64,000 nt of DNA from Bettongia penicillata ogilbyi (GCA_023548195.1 JAJHZJ010000416.1:1880729-1944728); one strand, 5' to 3'; shown: positions 34,406 to 45,600, counted from the stretch's first letter. Translations and numbers: made by a program. Notes: generated from the sequence alone by a model not told the origin.

Positions 34406-34830
34406 TTTGATGAATTTGATGAAATAAAAAGGGAGAGTTAATAAACAGGAAAAAGGCATTATTTTCCTGTATTATCACTGAATATATCATTTAGATATAT
34501 AATATTCCTAATTAAGTTCATTTGTGTATGCCCACAAGTGATATGATAGCCTGTTAGCAGTCACCAGCAAACTGTCTATCATCTAGAATTTCACTCCTTC
34601 TCTGTTGTAGGGGAAAGTGAACTCAGTCCAGGTGTTAATCATTCCTTTGCACTCATTGACTTTGTCTATCTTCTACCCCCACAGGCTACTTCTATTTCTT
34701 CCAGATCCAGAATATTTTTTCAGTAACTCAAACCTCAACATCATAATTAAGCAAATAGTAGATAAATGCATGATAAAATTAAAAGCATTAGTCCCATGTA
34801 TTATTAGTCCAAAGCAGTAATACCATGAAA
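34406..34830. other. Unique flank
   Basis: No feature recognised. Confidence 0.45.
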
Positions 34831-34837
34831 TAAAAAG

Positions 34838-35085
34838 GTGGCTCAGTGAATACAGCATTGGGCTTGAAATCAAGAAGACCTATGTCTAAATTCCACCTGT
34901 GACATTTGCTTGTTGGATGACCCTGGACAAGTCTTTTATTCTCTACCTCAGTTTTCTCATCTATAAAATAGGAGTAACAATAGCACCTACCTCCTAAGAC
35001 TCTTATGAGAATAAAATGAGATATTTGTAAAACGATTAGAAAACCTTAAAGTGTAATATAAATACTATCTATTATCATAAATATT
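34838..35085 (+). repeat. Marsupial MIR-type SINE, full length
   Basis: Head ggtggctcagtgaatacagc, middle gatgaccctggacaagtct, and the end aaagtgtaatataaatacta. Confidence 0.85.
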
Positions 35086-35217
35086 CAATCACACAACATT
35101 CCTTGCTTCACATCTCAAAATTCCTAAGATGAAGATAAAAATATCTATTCAGGCTAGAATCTGCAAAGTGTTATCTTTGCAAATACAAAGTGTCATCTGC
35201 AGATTTCATAGCAATGT

Positions 35218-35552
35218 CATCTGAGAGGCACTGTGGTATGATGGATAGGGAACTAGCCTTGAAGTCAGGAAAACTAGAGGCAGATAAATATAAAGTGACT
35301 TGCCCAGGATCTTATAGTTAGTAAGAGTCTGAAGGCAGCTAAGTGCTTTACAAATATTAGCTCATTTAATCCTTATAACAACCTGAGAAGTAAATTTTAC
35401 TGCTATCACCATTTTATGGTTGAAAAGACTGAAGTAGAGATAAAGTAACTTGCCCAAGATCATGCAGCTAGTAAGAAACTAAATATAGATTTGAACTCAG
35501 GATTTCCTAAACTCAGATCTAGCACCCTATCCACAGCTCCACCTAGAATGAG
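35218..35552. repeat. Two SINE pieces in opposite orientation
   Basis: A short plus-strand head lies at 35218-35280 (ggcactgtggtatgatggat). A reversed copy follows at 35335-35552 (caaatattagctcatttaat, gtaacttgcccaagatcat, ending ctatccacagctccacctag). Confidence 0.75.
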
Positions 35553-35554
35553 AC

Positions 35555-36640
35555 TATGATGTATTTTTCTTAATCTCTTAGTTTAAGGGTAATGATGTAA
35601 TGGTAATGGTGAGGCAGTCTAGCACATATTATACACATCTTCAATATCCTTTGTCCCTCAGAATGATTCATATACTATGAAAAAGCCTAATAGTTAAATG
35701 AGTATGAGATTCTATCTCTATATCTTGAGATCTCATAGTTACTTTTATAATTTGAAGAGTTTTGAGAATAGGTGTGACATCTTTGAATCTGTAAATAAGA
35801 AAGATAATTCTGCTAAATGTGAATAATGATTTCGTTTGGTTTTGAGAGAAAACCAAGGCAGGAAATCTTAATAGGAGAGTACAGTGGTATGCTAGGTAGA
35901 TGGTAATAAGAGTCTATGCTAGGGTGGTAGAGATTGAAAGGAGAGGAAAGACAGTAGAGATATTTTGGAGGTGAATTTCTAAGGCTAGGGATACAGTTTT
36001 TGAAATATAAAGTTGATATATAACTGAATAATAAATACAATAATTATTTCTATGAAATCTGAACCATAAAAATGAAAAGATTTTTTCTTCCTATTTCTAA
36101 AACAAAGTGCTTTGAAAACAGACTTAAATTCACTTTAGCTATTTATGAATTCCTCCTCCATATATTACAATGACGGTGCTTTCTACTGTACATTTCCTTT
36201 TTATTGCAAATATGGTTTTCAACTTTCATTATTCTAAAAATGGACTATCGTGGGCTAGCCTTGATATATGGCCTCTACATATACTGTTATTTCTATACAA
36301 AGTGTTTGAAGGTCCAAAAAATGTTGACTTAGAAACTTCTAAAAATAAACTAAAATAAGTGAAAATAATTTCATCATCACCATTACCTTTTCCTTCTCCT
36401 CTTCCTACCCGTTACTTCCCTCTGTTGCTCTGATCTGATGTGTTTTCTGACCTGGGCCAGTTCAACCCTCCTAAGAAGCCTGATGGTTCTTTCTCTTGAG
36501 GCTCAGCATGCTGACACCAGACAGTACAGATACCAGATTAATTTAGCTCCACTGAAGCTCAGAACTCCTGGACTCAAACAATCCACCAGCCTTAGTTTTT
36601 CCAGTAGCAGATATGTATGAACCATCCCACCCAGCTGGAA
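35555..36640. other. Unique flank
   Basis: About 1.1 kb of AT-rich sequence without recognised repeats or exons. Open frames here resemble no family known to me. Confidence 0.4.
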
Positions 36641-36870
36641 GCTTCCTAAGTGTTATGCAGTGAATGTGGACTTTCCCACATAACAAGTAAATGCTGAATT
36701 AAATGATGAGTAGATGATTGCCGGATTTTCTCCCAGTGAGGAGTTGGCTCTCTCAGAGTAATGCCAGCACTTTCACCTTTTAAGAATGGCAACTCTTTAA
36801 GATAAACTATGTGGGAAGGGGACAGGGAGGAAGAAAGCAAAGAAGTGCTTCACTTTAATAATCATAGTAA

Positions 36871-36902
36871 TTTTTAATTTAATTAATTTAATTTAATTAA
36901 GA
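36871..36902 (+). repeat. (TTTAA)n tract
   Basis: Short AT-only tandem. Confidence 0.85.
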
Positions 36903-36994
36903 ATTCACCAATTTGAAGCTTTTTAACAGGAAGTGTTTCCAAATGTTGTATAATGCAGTCAAATGTTTAGAAGAAGGCTCTTTTCCGGACCCTC

Positions 36995-37384
36995 CTGACT
37001 TCAGAGTGATTATCAGTAGTAAATGTTGCTCTTTACCTCCCAGTTTTTTTGGGTTTTTTTGGGGGTTTTTTTGGTTTTTGTTTTTTTTTTTTTGGCTTAT
37101 TAAAGGGGCCATTCCCTGATGACTTCTTAAAGAAGCCTATTCACTGAATGGGCATTACCTCACTCTAAGGGAGTATCTGAATAGGCCAAGGTCTCTCATT
37201 GCATCCTGGGCCTTCTCCAGTCATCCTGATGAATATCTGCTCACTGGATTCAGATGGCTCTGGAGGAAAAGTCAGGCTGGTGCCCTTGTGCAGCCCTCCC
37301 TCACTCAAAACAAAGTCAAGTGCAAGTCATGTCATCATTTCTCTGACGTCATGGTCTTCTTCAAAAACAAAGGATGAACACAGA
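36995..37384 (+). repeat. Marsupial interspersed repeat, copy A (uninterrupted)
   Basis: Starts gacttcagagtgattatcag, runs through ggggccattccctgatgac and gggcattacctcactctaa, and ends with aagtcaagtgcaagtcatg and ggatgaacacagac. It carries an expanded T/G tract at 37044-37094. This copy shows the site that is occupied by the U6-L1 insertion in copy B. Confidence 0.8.
37044..37094 (+). repeat. Poly-T/poly-G tract
   Basis: Alternating runs of T (7 to 14) and G (3 to 5). The plus strand could form unusual structure, but this is not demonstrated. Confidence 0.9.
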
Positions 37385-37676
37385 CCTGTGAGTAGACTGA
37401 GCTGCCTGAATGGGGACCCAGCTAGCTGGGTAACTCAGTGCATCTGCTCCCTTCAGTCCCCCTGCTTCCTTCTCCTCTCCAACAGAAGGTAAATTTCAAT
37501 GGCCAGAGGACACCCAGTTAACTTGGGGTTTACTGGTTAGATGTCTTTCTGTCTCTTTTTCTCTGTCACCTTTCCCAAACCTTCAACCCAGGGCACTCTG
37601 AAATCCACAGATTGCACACCAATAGGTCCCTGCCCAAACTCCACCCCTGGCTTCAGAGTGATTATCAACAATAACT

Positions 37677-37696
37677 GTGCTTGCTTTGGCAGCACG

Positions 37697-37733
<37 letters not shown>

Positions 37734-37783
37734 GGCCCCTGAGCAAGGATGATATGCAAATTCGTGAAGCATTCCAAATTTTT
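37677..37783 (+). pseudogene. U6 snRNA retrocopy, full length (107 nt)
   Basis: The sequence matches spliceosomal U6 from its first base (gtgcttgctttggcagcac) to the terminal five Ts. It includes the invariant acagagaagattagcatgg region and the 3' part gcaaattcgtgaagc. About eight substitutions are seen, mostly at former CpG sites, as expected for a neutral copy. There is no TATA box or proximal element upstream; repeat sequence abuts base 1. It is fused at its 3' end to L1 sequence, so it is the 5' part of a chimeric retrotransposition product and not an active gene. Confidence 0.95.
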
Positions 37784-39707
37784 CAGAAAGAGAAATCCCA
37801 TTTAAAGCTAGGGTAGATGCTACAAAATATTTGGGAGTTTACCTGCCAAAACAAATTCAGGGACTATATGAACACAATTACAATACATGTTTTGCACAAA
37901 TAAAGTCAGATCTAAGTAAGTGGAAAAACATCAGTTGCTCATGGGTAGGCCAACTCAATATAATAAAAATGACAATTCTGCCTAATTAATTTACTTATTT
38001 AGTGCCATACCAATTAAACTATCAGATAGTTATTTTCTAGAGCTGGATAAAATAATATAAAAATTCATCTGGAAGAATGAAAGGTCCAGATTATCAAAGG
38101 GACTAATGAAAAGAAAGGCTAAGGAAGGTGTCCTAGTGCTACCAGATCTCAAATTGTATTATAAAGCAGCAATTATCAAAACCACTCGGTACTGGCTAAG
38201 AAACAGAAGGGTAGACAAGTGGAATAGTCTAGGTACTCAAGACACAGTAGGCAATGAATATAGCAATCTCCTGTTTTGATAAACCCAAGGACCCCAGCTT
38301 CTGGGATAAGAACTCACTGTTCAACAAAAATTGCTGGAAAAACTGGATAACAGTGTGGAGAAAACTAGGCATAGACTGAAGCCTGACACCATACACAAGA
38401 ATAAAGTCCAAATGGGTACACAATCTAGGTATAAAGATAGATACCATGGACAAACTAGAGGAGCAAGGAATAGTGTATTTATCAGATTTATGGAGAAGGG
38501 AAGAATTTTTGACTAAAGAACAGATGGAAAGCATCATGAAGTGCAAGATGGACAATTTTGATTATATTAAACTAAAAAGTTTTTGCACAACCAAATTCAA
38601 TGCAACCAAAATTCGGAGGGATGTAGTATATTGGGAAAGAATTTTTACAGCTAATCTCGGGGATAAAGGCCTCAGTTCTAGAATATATAGAGAACTGAGT
38701 CAAATGTACAACCATACAAGTCATTCCCCAATTGATAAATGGTCAAAGGATATGAACAGGCAATTTTCAGAGGAAGAAATTAAAGATATCTATAATCACA
38801 CTTTTGATTAGAGAGATGCAAATCAAAATAACTCTGAGGTACCACATCACACCTATCAGATTGGCAAACATGACAGAACAGGAAAATGATAAATGTTGGA
38901 AAGGAAGTGGGAGAATTGGAACACTAATGAGCTATGAACTCATCCAACCATTCTGGAGAACAGTTTGCAACTATGCCCAAAGGGCTACAAAATTATGCAC
39001 AAATCATTTAACCCAGCAATATCGCTTCTAGGACTGTATCCCCAAGAGATCATAAAAATGGGAAAGGGTCCTACATGTACAAAAATATTTATAGCAGCAT
39101 TCTTTGTAATGGGCAAAAACTGGAAATCAAGGGGATGCCCATCAATTGGGGAATGGTTGAATAAATTATGGTATATGAATGTAATGGAATACTATTGTGC
39201 TGTAAGATGAACAAGAAGACTTCAGAGATGCCTGGAAAGACTTATATGATCTGATGCTGAGTGAAAGGAGCAGAACCAGGAGAACTTTGTGCACAGTAAT
39301 GACCACAGTGTATGAGAGTTTTTTCTGGTAGACTTGGATCTTCATAGCAATGCAAGGACATAAAAAAATTAAAAAATTCCCAATGGTCTTATAAGGCAAA
39401 ATGCCTTCCACATCTAGAGAAAGAACTATGGAATTCAATCACAGAATGTAGCAGATCATTTTTTTTATGTGTGTGTATTATGTTTTGGTTTGTTATATGA
39501 TCTCTCCCATTTATTTTAGTTCTTCTACACAGCAAGACCATAGTGAAAATGTATTCAATAGGAATGTATGCGTAGATCCGATATAGAATTGCATGCCATC
39601 TTGGGGAGGGTAGGGGGGTACTGGGGGTAGGTAGGGGGGAAAATATCTAAGTTTTATGGTAGTGATTGTAGAACACTATAATATATATATTATATATAAT
39701 AAAAAAC
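37784..39707 (+). mobile_element. L1 LINE, 5'-truncated, 3' partner of the U6-L1 chimera
   Basis: Begins directly after the U6 Ts with ORF2 text EKEIPFKASVDATKYLGVY, then KNISCSWVGQLNIIKMTIL. It continues through the ORF2 C-terminal region (38446-38811 is an open stretch beginning MDKLEEQGIVYLSDLW) to about 39330, then the 3'UTR and a short A/T tail at 39680-39707. Several stops and frameshifts break ORF2, so it cannot move by itself. The 8-bp duplication caataact flanks the whole U6-L1 unit (37669-37676 and 39708-39715). Confidence 0.93.
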
Positions 39708-40055
39708 CAATAACTATGGCTCTTTCCCTCCCAGCTTGATTTCTTTACTTTTTTCTTTTGCTTCTTAAAGGGCTATTCCCTGATTATTTCTTAGAGAAGA
39801 TTATTCACTGAATGGCCTTACCTCATTCTAAGTGAGTTCCTGAATAGGTCAAGGTTTCCCACTGCATCCTCGGCCATCTTCAGTCATCCTGATGAATATC
39901 TGGTCACTGGATTCAGATAGCTCTGGAGGAAAAGTCAGGCTGGTGCCCTTGTGCAGGCCTCCCTCACTCAAAACAAAGTCAAGTGCAAGTCATGTCATCA
40001 TTTCTCTGATGTCATGGTCTTCTTCAAAAACAAAGAATGAACACAGACAGACAGA

Positions 40056-40385
40056 AGAAGGTAAGTATATGCTGATTATGAGATCTTTTTCTAGAAAAGG
40101 GAAATCAGCACTAGGTTCATCTAATCTCAGTTGGTAGGATAGTGCTTGGCTGGATCTTACTACATCTTTCTTTCACCAATTATGGTGAATACTATGGAGC
40201 CTTTGGAGCATCAGAAGCCTTGACCCCTGGCTAAAATAGATACCTTTAAACCTCCCACATGCCACAAAGATAACACAAAGAGAGGATAGGAAAACCAAAC
40301 ACCATCTCCCACTGTCACTCTGTATATTCCAGTCATAACCCGAGGACCCTGGGCTCTGACTGAGGAGCTTTCACCTCATCTGACC
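40056..40385. other. Unique flank
   Basis: No feature recognised. Confidence 0.4.
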
Positions 40386-40765
40386 TGGTTCCAAACTTCC
40401 TATGCACTTCCTGACCATCGCCAAGTCATGCTATTATGCTTTTCTTCTTCCCTTCCACCTCATGTTTCACCTCTAGATCCCTTTTCAGTTGTCATCTTTC
40501 TTTATTAGAATGTTAGCTCTTGGATGATAGTGTCAGACTTACTTGTTTGTTTTTGCATCTGCATAGCTGACAGGGGTAGGAGCCCTGTGGTCTTGAGATC
40601 ACATGTGGCCTTTTATTAAGTGAATTTGTTCTGTGGAGTTTGGATTCAGTCAAAGGGCTGCACCTGAGGACCTAGAGGATCACACATGGCCTTGAGGCCG
40701 CAGGTTCCCCACCCCTGACACAATGCAATAGCATGCAATAAACAATAAATGTTTTTATTCTTCTT
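40385..40765 (+). repeat. L2 LINE 3' end, split by a hAT element
   Basis: Left part acctggttccaaacttccta and ttagaatgttagctcttgg; right part gcaataaacaataaatgttt. The hAT-like element at 40571-40717 lies between. Confidence 0.7.
40571..40717. mobile_element. Palindromic hAT-type MITE
   Basis: 147 bp with long terminal inverted repeats. Left caggggtaggagccctgtgg; right end reversed caggggtggggaacctgcgg. Inner parts such as tgaatttgttctgtggagtt and ggattcagtcaaagggctg fit a common mammalian hAT-Charlie-like MITE. No clean 8-bp duplication is visible. Confidence 0.75.
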
Positions 40766-40769
40766 AATT

Positions 40770-41075
40770 CATTTTAATTTATTTAATTCTTTTTTATTTA
40801 TACCAAATGAATAAATCATTCAATCAGCCAGTCATTTTTATTAAATATTTTTACAGACTGACTATTGATAGTCTTAAAGAATAGCACTTTCCAGCTCCTG
40901 GTATACCAGATAGTCAGAAATTTCCAAATTCAACCCTATGACTAAATACCTTACCAAGCTGTGCTATCTGCCTCTCTGAATTCTAGGGTTGTTGAAAATC
41001 CAGCTCTCCCACTGAGGCCCTCAACAGTTAAATACAGTTAATATAATTTAATAGCTAAAATAATAATAAAAACAA
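40770..41075. other. AT-rich flank
   Basis: Nothing recognised beyond T-rich stretches. Confidence 0.45.
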
Positions 41076-41079
41076 CTAA

Positions 41080-41300
41080 AGTTTATACACGGCTTTACCT
41101 AGAGGAAGTATCTCATTTGTTTTTCACTACAATTTCATGGAGCAAATGTTATTGATATTAACTTTATTTTGCAGATTAGAAAACTGAGACTCAGAAAAGT
41201 TAAAAGAATGTCTGAGTCTGCAGATCTAGTAAGTGTCTACTGCAGGATTTGACTGAAAAAGTCTCCTCTGACTTCGAGTTCAATCCTGTCTCTGTTATAG
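41080..41300 (-). repeat. MIR-type SINE
   Basis: Reverse copy: aaagtttatacacggcttta, ttattttgcagattagaaaa, ctgagactcagaaaagtta. Confidence 0.7.
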
Positions 41301-41394
41301 ACTATTTCCCTCCATGAAACCATTGCACTTCCAATTACTCAAGTATTTCTTCAGCTTGTGAACGTAAGTCCTCAGTTTCCAGGTATGTGCATGT

Positions 41395-41423
41395 GCGTGT
41401 GTATGTGTGCGTGTGTGTGTGTA

Positions 41424-41506
<83 letters not shown>
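41395..41506 (+). repeat. (TG)n(GA)n compound microsatellite
   Basis: About 25 TG units (with a few GC or TA interruptions), then an uninterrupted GA run of about 31 units to 41506. Open frames through it are artefacts. Confidence 0.97.
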
Positions 41507-41509
<3 letters not shown>

Positions 41510-42115
41510 AGATTCTCCCATCTTTTCCTGAAGGCCTCCATCATGGTGTGCAGGTGACCCTGAATTCTCAAAAGGTATTATTACTGGAATACTAGAACAT
41601 CGTACATCAGAACAAGCTCTATGGTTCTGTAGCCAACAGTACAAGGATCAGTCTGGTTAAACTTGGAGAGATTCATTCATAGAAAGATAATGACAGGGTT
41701 TTACTTTGTTCTGTTTTGTCACAAATGATTCATGAAATCACCTATTAAGACATGGAGAGATTGTGATAGCCATCAGTGTTGGGACTATACATATTGATGT
41801 ACAGAGAGACAGCCTCTGCATAACTCCTATGACTTGCTGTTTTTCCAGTGCCCCTGAAAGCATTTTGAGGAGCACAGGATCTTCGCCAGTGGTTAAATGG
41901 GAATTGCAAGGACTTTTCTAATCCTAAATCAAATAATTATCTGAGACAACAGATTTCAATCAGTTCCAGGAATGGATAGTCAAATGTATAGGTTTAGTCT
42001 TAGTCTGGTGCCTAATTTTTGTCAGCTCCCCTTCATTAGATATGGTGGCCCATAGCTCCAAAGGCTTTGCACTAAAAGTTCTCATCCGGTCTCATTAAGG
42101 AGAGGTTTTATTGAG
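41510..42115. other. Unique flank
   Basis: No repeat or exon recognised over 0.6 kb. Confidence 0.4.
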
Positions 42116-42125
42116 TACCTTAGTA

Positions 42126-42349
42126 CAGAGGTATCAGATATGTAGCCCACAGGTTGCATGCAGTCCACAACACTTCCAAGTATAGCCCAAACCAAATTAA
42201 AATGTAATCAGGAAATAGCTAACTAAATAAATAAAAATACAATAAAACCTAAATCATATTATATTTTAAAACTAAGTCAATATGCAGCCAACAAGGATCC
42301 TTATGTACAATTTTATGGTCCCCATTTCTATGTGAGTTTTACACCACTG
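42126..42349. mobile_element. hAT-type MITE with 8-bp target duplication
   Basis: 224 bp. Terminal repeats: left cagaggtatcagatatg, right reversed cagtggtgtaaaactc. The flanks are identical 8-mers, ccttagta at 42118-42125 and 42350-42357, which is the hAT hallmark. The inside is A/T-rich and has no transposase. Confidence 0.9.
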
Positions 42350-42359
42350 CCTTAGTAGT

Positions 42360-43225
42360 TGGGAACAGAGATCCAGCAAATGGTTATAAAGAGTAAAAAT
42401 CATGAAAAAGGTAGCAAAGAAAGTTTCTCAGTGACCAGAGAACTCAGTGGGGTTAATTTGATGAGATGATGATGCCTAGAGGCGATAGTCCCTATGAAGA
42501 GCAGACACAGTGCCCACCAGAAAGCATTGTAACAACATCACCAGAGGAAAGTCTCAGAGATATGAGTAGCACTAGCCAAGAATTCCTGGTATATATTCCT
42601 TCACATATGTTCCCTGATTACATTTGCTTCTTAAATGGGAGCTTTTCATGTTTGTTCCCTGGTTACACATGTTCTGTGCATGAGCATCCTTCCCAGATGT
42701 TATATGATCACCTTAGGAGAGTATACCCATGTGTGCATGAGAGAGAGCTTTCCTTGACCTTCTGTTCTCTGTACTACTTGGTTAAATGTGTTTTGTTTTG
42801 AGCTAAAGTGTCCTCTGGCTGACTGGTAAACTTTGGGTTTGTTAGCCATGGTTTTGAGTGATCTCTCATGCAGCAACTCACATCCCAAACTGGTATAGCA
42901 TTTCTGGGGGGCCACATGTGAGAAAGAATTCCAAATGCTACAAGTGAAATCATTGATCTTGAGAAGCATACAAGTCAACTTTCATCCTTCATTCTTGAGT
43001 CAGTTCCTTATTGTCAGGGATCGTTTTCTATTTTCTGCCATTTGTGCCAAAAGGAAACCCAATACACAATTACTAACTAGGATCAGAAATGTCCTGGTTC
43101 CTTAAGTTTTAATTAATCTCCAGTGACTCCAGACCTAAAGTATTACTATCCCAATAGATTGGAGTGATAGGTTAGCTATCCTCACTTCTGCACACTGCCA
43201 CCTTCCAAGCAAGAATGTCACCACA
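42360..43225. other. Unique flank with an unassigned 111-codon open frame
   Basis: 42466-42801 is open from an ATG and reads MMMPRGDSPYEEQTQCPPES at its start. I recognise no domain. It lacks splice or conservation evidence visible here, so I treat it as chance. Confidence 0.3.
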
Positions 43226-43314
43226 CAGAATCATAAGTTCATCATCATCACCATCATCATTCCAAATCAATAACTCACTTGATTTGAAAGTCCTACTAAT
43301 ATGAAAAAAAGGAG

Positions 43315-43505
43315 CATATAACAGAATGAATACTGGATTGGGTAACAGGGTGCCTGGATTCCAGTCCCAGATCTACTTTGATCTACCTGTATGACCCAAA
43401 ACAAATCACTTTACCTGTCTGGACCTCAGTTTCCCTATCTGTAAGATGAGGCATACTGGAAGACTTGAAGCTCTCTAAGGCTGCTTCTAGTTTTAACAAC
43501 CCAAC
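43315..43505 (+). repeat. MIR-type SINE
   Basis: Plus copy: agaatgaatactggattggg, ctggacctcagtttcccta, then tctaaggctgcttctagttt. Confidence 0.75.
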
Positions 43506-43900
43506 TGAGCCAAATCAGGTACAAACATAACACATGGGGGCACTGCAGCTTTGCAGGATAGGCCCCAGGGCATATCCCCTGCACAACGTGGCAGAGGCAA
43601 TAATCCCCCACGGGAGCACAGTGAAAGCAACTGTGGATGCACTCTGGTGAGGAGATTGCAATGGTAGTAGCTATTTGACTGAGTGTATTAATTACAGCTA
43701 AAGATTGTCATTAGTTTACAATTATCAGAAGATAGGTCCTGACATCAATGACTACAGGTGCTCTGGAGGTAGATGACCAATTCAGAGCTTATACTTTACA
43801 CCTGTTGTAAATCAGTTTTACTTATTGAGAAATCAGTAGTGATGAACAACGAAAACTGTTTTCTTGACTAGTAACCCAATTAAAGCTCAATTTTCTCCCA
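43506..43900. other. Unique flank
   Basis: A relatively GC-rich block at 43535-43660; not recognised. Confidence 0.4.
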
Positions 43901-43904
43901 GTAG

Positions 43905-44145
43905 TAATAGTAGCTAGCTAGCATGTATATAGTACTTGGCAAATATTGTCTCATTGTATCCTCACAACAGCCCTGAGAGTGAGGTGCTTTATTATCTTCA
44001 TTTTACAGATAAGGAAACCGAGACAAACTAGGTGGCTTGGCAAGGGTCAGACAGCTAGTAAATGACTGAGTCAAGATTTGAACTTGGATCTTCCTTACTC
44101 CAGATCTAGTACTCTGTCCATTGCACTACCTAACTACTCAGATCC
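43905..44145 (-). repeat. MIR-type SINE, full length
   Basis: Reverse copy starting agctagctagcatgtatata, with cattttacagataaggaaac, a gacagctagtaaatgactg block and the reversed head ctctgtccattgcactacct. Confidence 0.9.
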
Positions 44146-44289
44146 TTATTAATATGACCCACTTTGAGTGGAATGTTCAGTGGTAAATCTAGTTGAGGGG
44201 ACCACCAGGATACTGTAATCAGAAGGCTCACCTGGGAAATCTTTCTAATGAAATCAAGTCCTCTCATTGAGTTGCAGTGTTTTCTCCCA

Positions 44290-44725
44290 CACAATGAGTA
44301 AGTCTCTGTACAACTCTGAATCTCAGTTTTTGTATCAAAAATGGGAGTGATAGTACCTATGCTATCTACCTCAAAGGGTTATGTTGAAGACTAAATGATA
44401 TAATCTATGTAAAGTACTTTGTAAGTTATAAAACATTACATGTCAGATAAGATCTAGGGACAGTTAGGTAGGAAAATAGAGAGAGTCCTAGACTTGGAGT
44501 CCAGCAGATCTGTGTTCAGTTCTAGTTTCTGACACATAGCTGTGTGATCTTGGGCAAATAAATTAACCTTTTTCCTCAGTCTCCTCATCTGTAAAGTGGG
44601 GGTAGTAATAGCACCTCTTCCTGAGGGTTGTTATAAGAATTAAATCATATATTTGTAAAGCACTTAGCACAGTGACTGGCATGTATCGTGTGCTTAATAA
44701 ATGCTTGTTAAAATTGTAGAATGAA
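44290..44725 (+). repeat. Two MIR-type SINEs in tandem
   Basis: The first, at 44290-44445, has only the 3' half (tctgaatctcagtttttgta). The second, at 44455-44725, is full length (ttgggcaaataaattaacct, gcacttagcacagtgactgg, gtgcttaataaatgcttgtt). Confidence 0.85.
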
Positions 44726-44819
44726 TATTATCTTTAGCCAAGTCCTTTGGCTTTCAGTTTTTAGACATTGAAGGTCTGTGAACTACATCAGCAATAAGGA
44801 TATGTATATGTTGTAAATG

Positions 44820-44820
<1 letters not shown>

Positions 44821-44863
<43 letters not shown>
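44821..44863 (+). repeat. (TA)n(CA)n microsatellite
   Basis: Seven TA units followed by about fourteen CA units. Confidence 0.95.
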
Positions 44864-44864
<1 letters not shown>

Positions 44865-45089
44865 CCATATACATATACAGGGATACAATCTCTATATAAC
44901 TCCAGTGGATTTTTATTCTATTTTATTTCTGTAGAGCCCACAAAGAGGTTTTGGAGTCATAGGGTTCCCATCAGCAATTAAATGGGAGTTACAAAGACTT
45001 TTCCAATTCTAAGTCAGAGAGTTGTCTGAGGGCATAGATTTCAAATTAACACCAGACAAATGCAATCAAAAAATATAGATTCATTTGTC

Positions 45090-45600
45090 TTTAAGAATAT
45101 CTGCTGTACAAAGCCCAAAGCTTATTAAACTAAAGTCATAGCACCTGGAGATCATTTGAAGGAATGGTGGGAGGGCTGTTCAATCTGGAAAAGAGAGGTA
45201 AGGTGAAGTCATGGCTATCCTGAAGTGTTTGAAAGGCAGTCACATAAAATAGGAATTGGTCCATTTTGCTTGGCCTCAGAGAACACAAAAGAACAAGTTG
45301 CAAAAAGATAAATTTGGGCTTGATATAAGGGCTTCTTACCAATAATTAAATAATTAATTTAAATATAAATTTAAAAAATAATTTAAAAACTCCATAAATG
45401 GAATGGGCTAACTCAGGACATTTTGGATTCTCTCTCACTGGAGGTAGGTCTCCAAACAAAGACTGGATGACCAATTGCTCAGGTATCATTTTGAGTACAT
45501 GCTGACTTGTAAAATATTTCAAATCTGGAGGTGCAATTGGGGGTCTCCAGGTGGGACAGATGAAAGCATGGGTCCTGTGAAGAAGTAAAATAAATTTATC
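45090..45600 (+). repeat. CR1/L3 LINE fragment
   Basis: Plus copy: gctatcctgaagtgtttgaa, ttggcctcagagaacacaaa, ggaatgggctaactcaggac, ctcactggaggtaggtctcc. A/T-rich stretch at 45335-45395. Confidence 0.75.

Larger units (their letters stand above)
37645..40055 (+). repeat. Marsupial interspersed repeat, copy B, split by the U6-L1 insertion
   Basis: Left part 37645-37676 (cttcagagtgattatcaaca) and right part 39708-40055 (atggctctttccctcccag, through catcctcggccatcttcag, to caaagaatgaacacagac). Removing 37677-39715 makes it colinear with copy A without a gap. Confidence 0.85.

Noticed and set aside
37677..37783. Functional U6 snRNA gene
   Set aside because: There is no TATA box or proximal sequence element upstream; the region before base 1 is repeat sequence. 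Substitutions include former CpG sites, and it is joined to L1.
38446..38811. 121-codon open frame as a gene
   Set aside because: It is part of L1 ORF2 (MDKLEEQGIVYLSDLW and following), with stops and frameshifts on both sides.
42466..42801. 111-codon open frame starting MMMPRGDSPYEEQTQ
   Set aside because: No recognisable domain, no splice context, no repeat match; most simply a chance frame. A protein search would decide.
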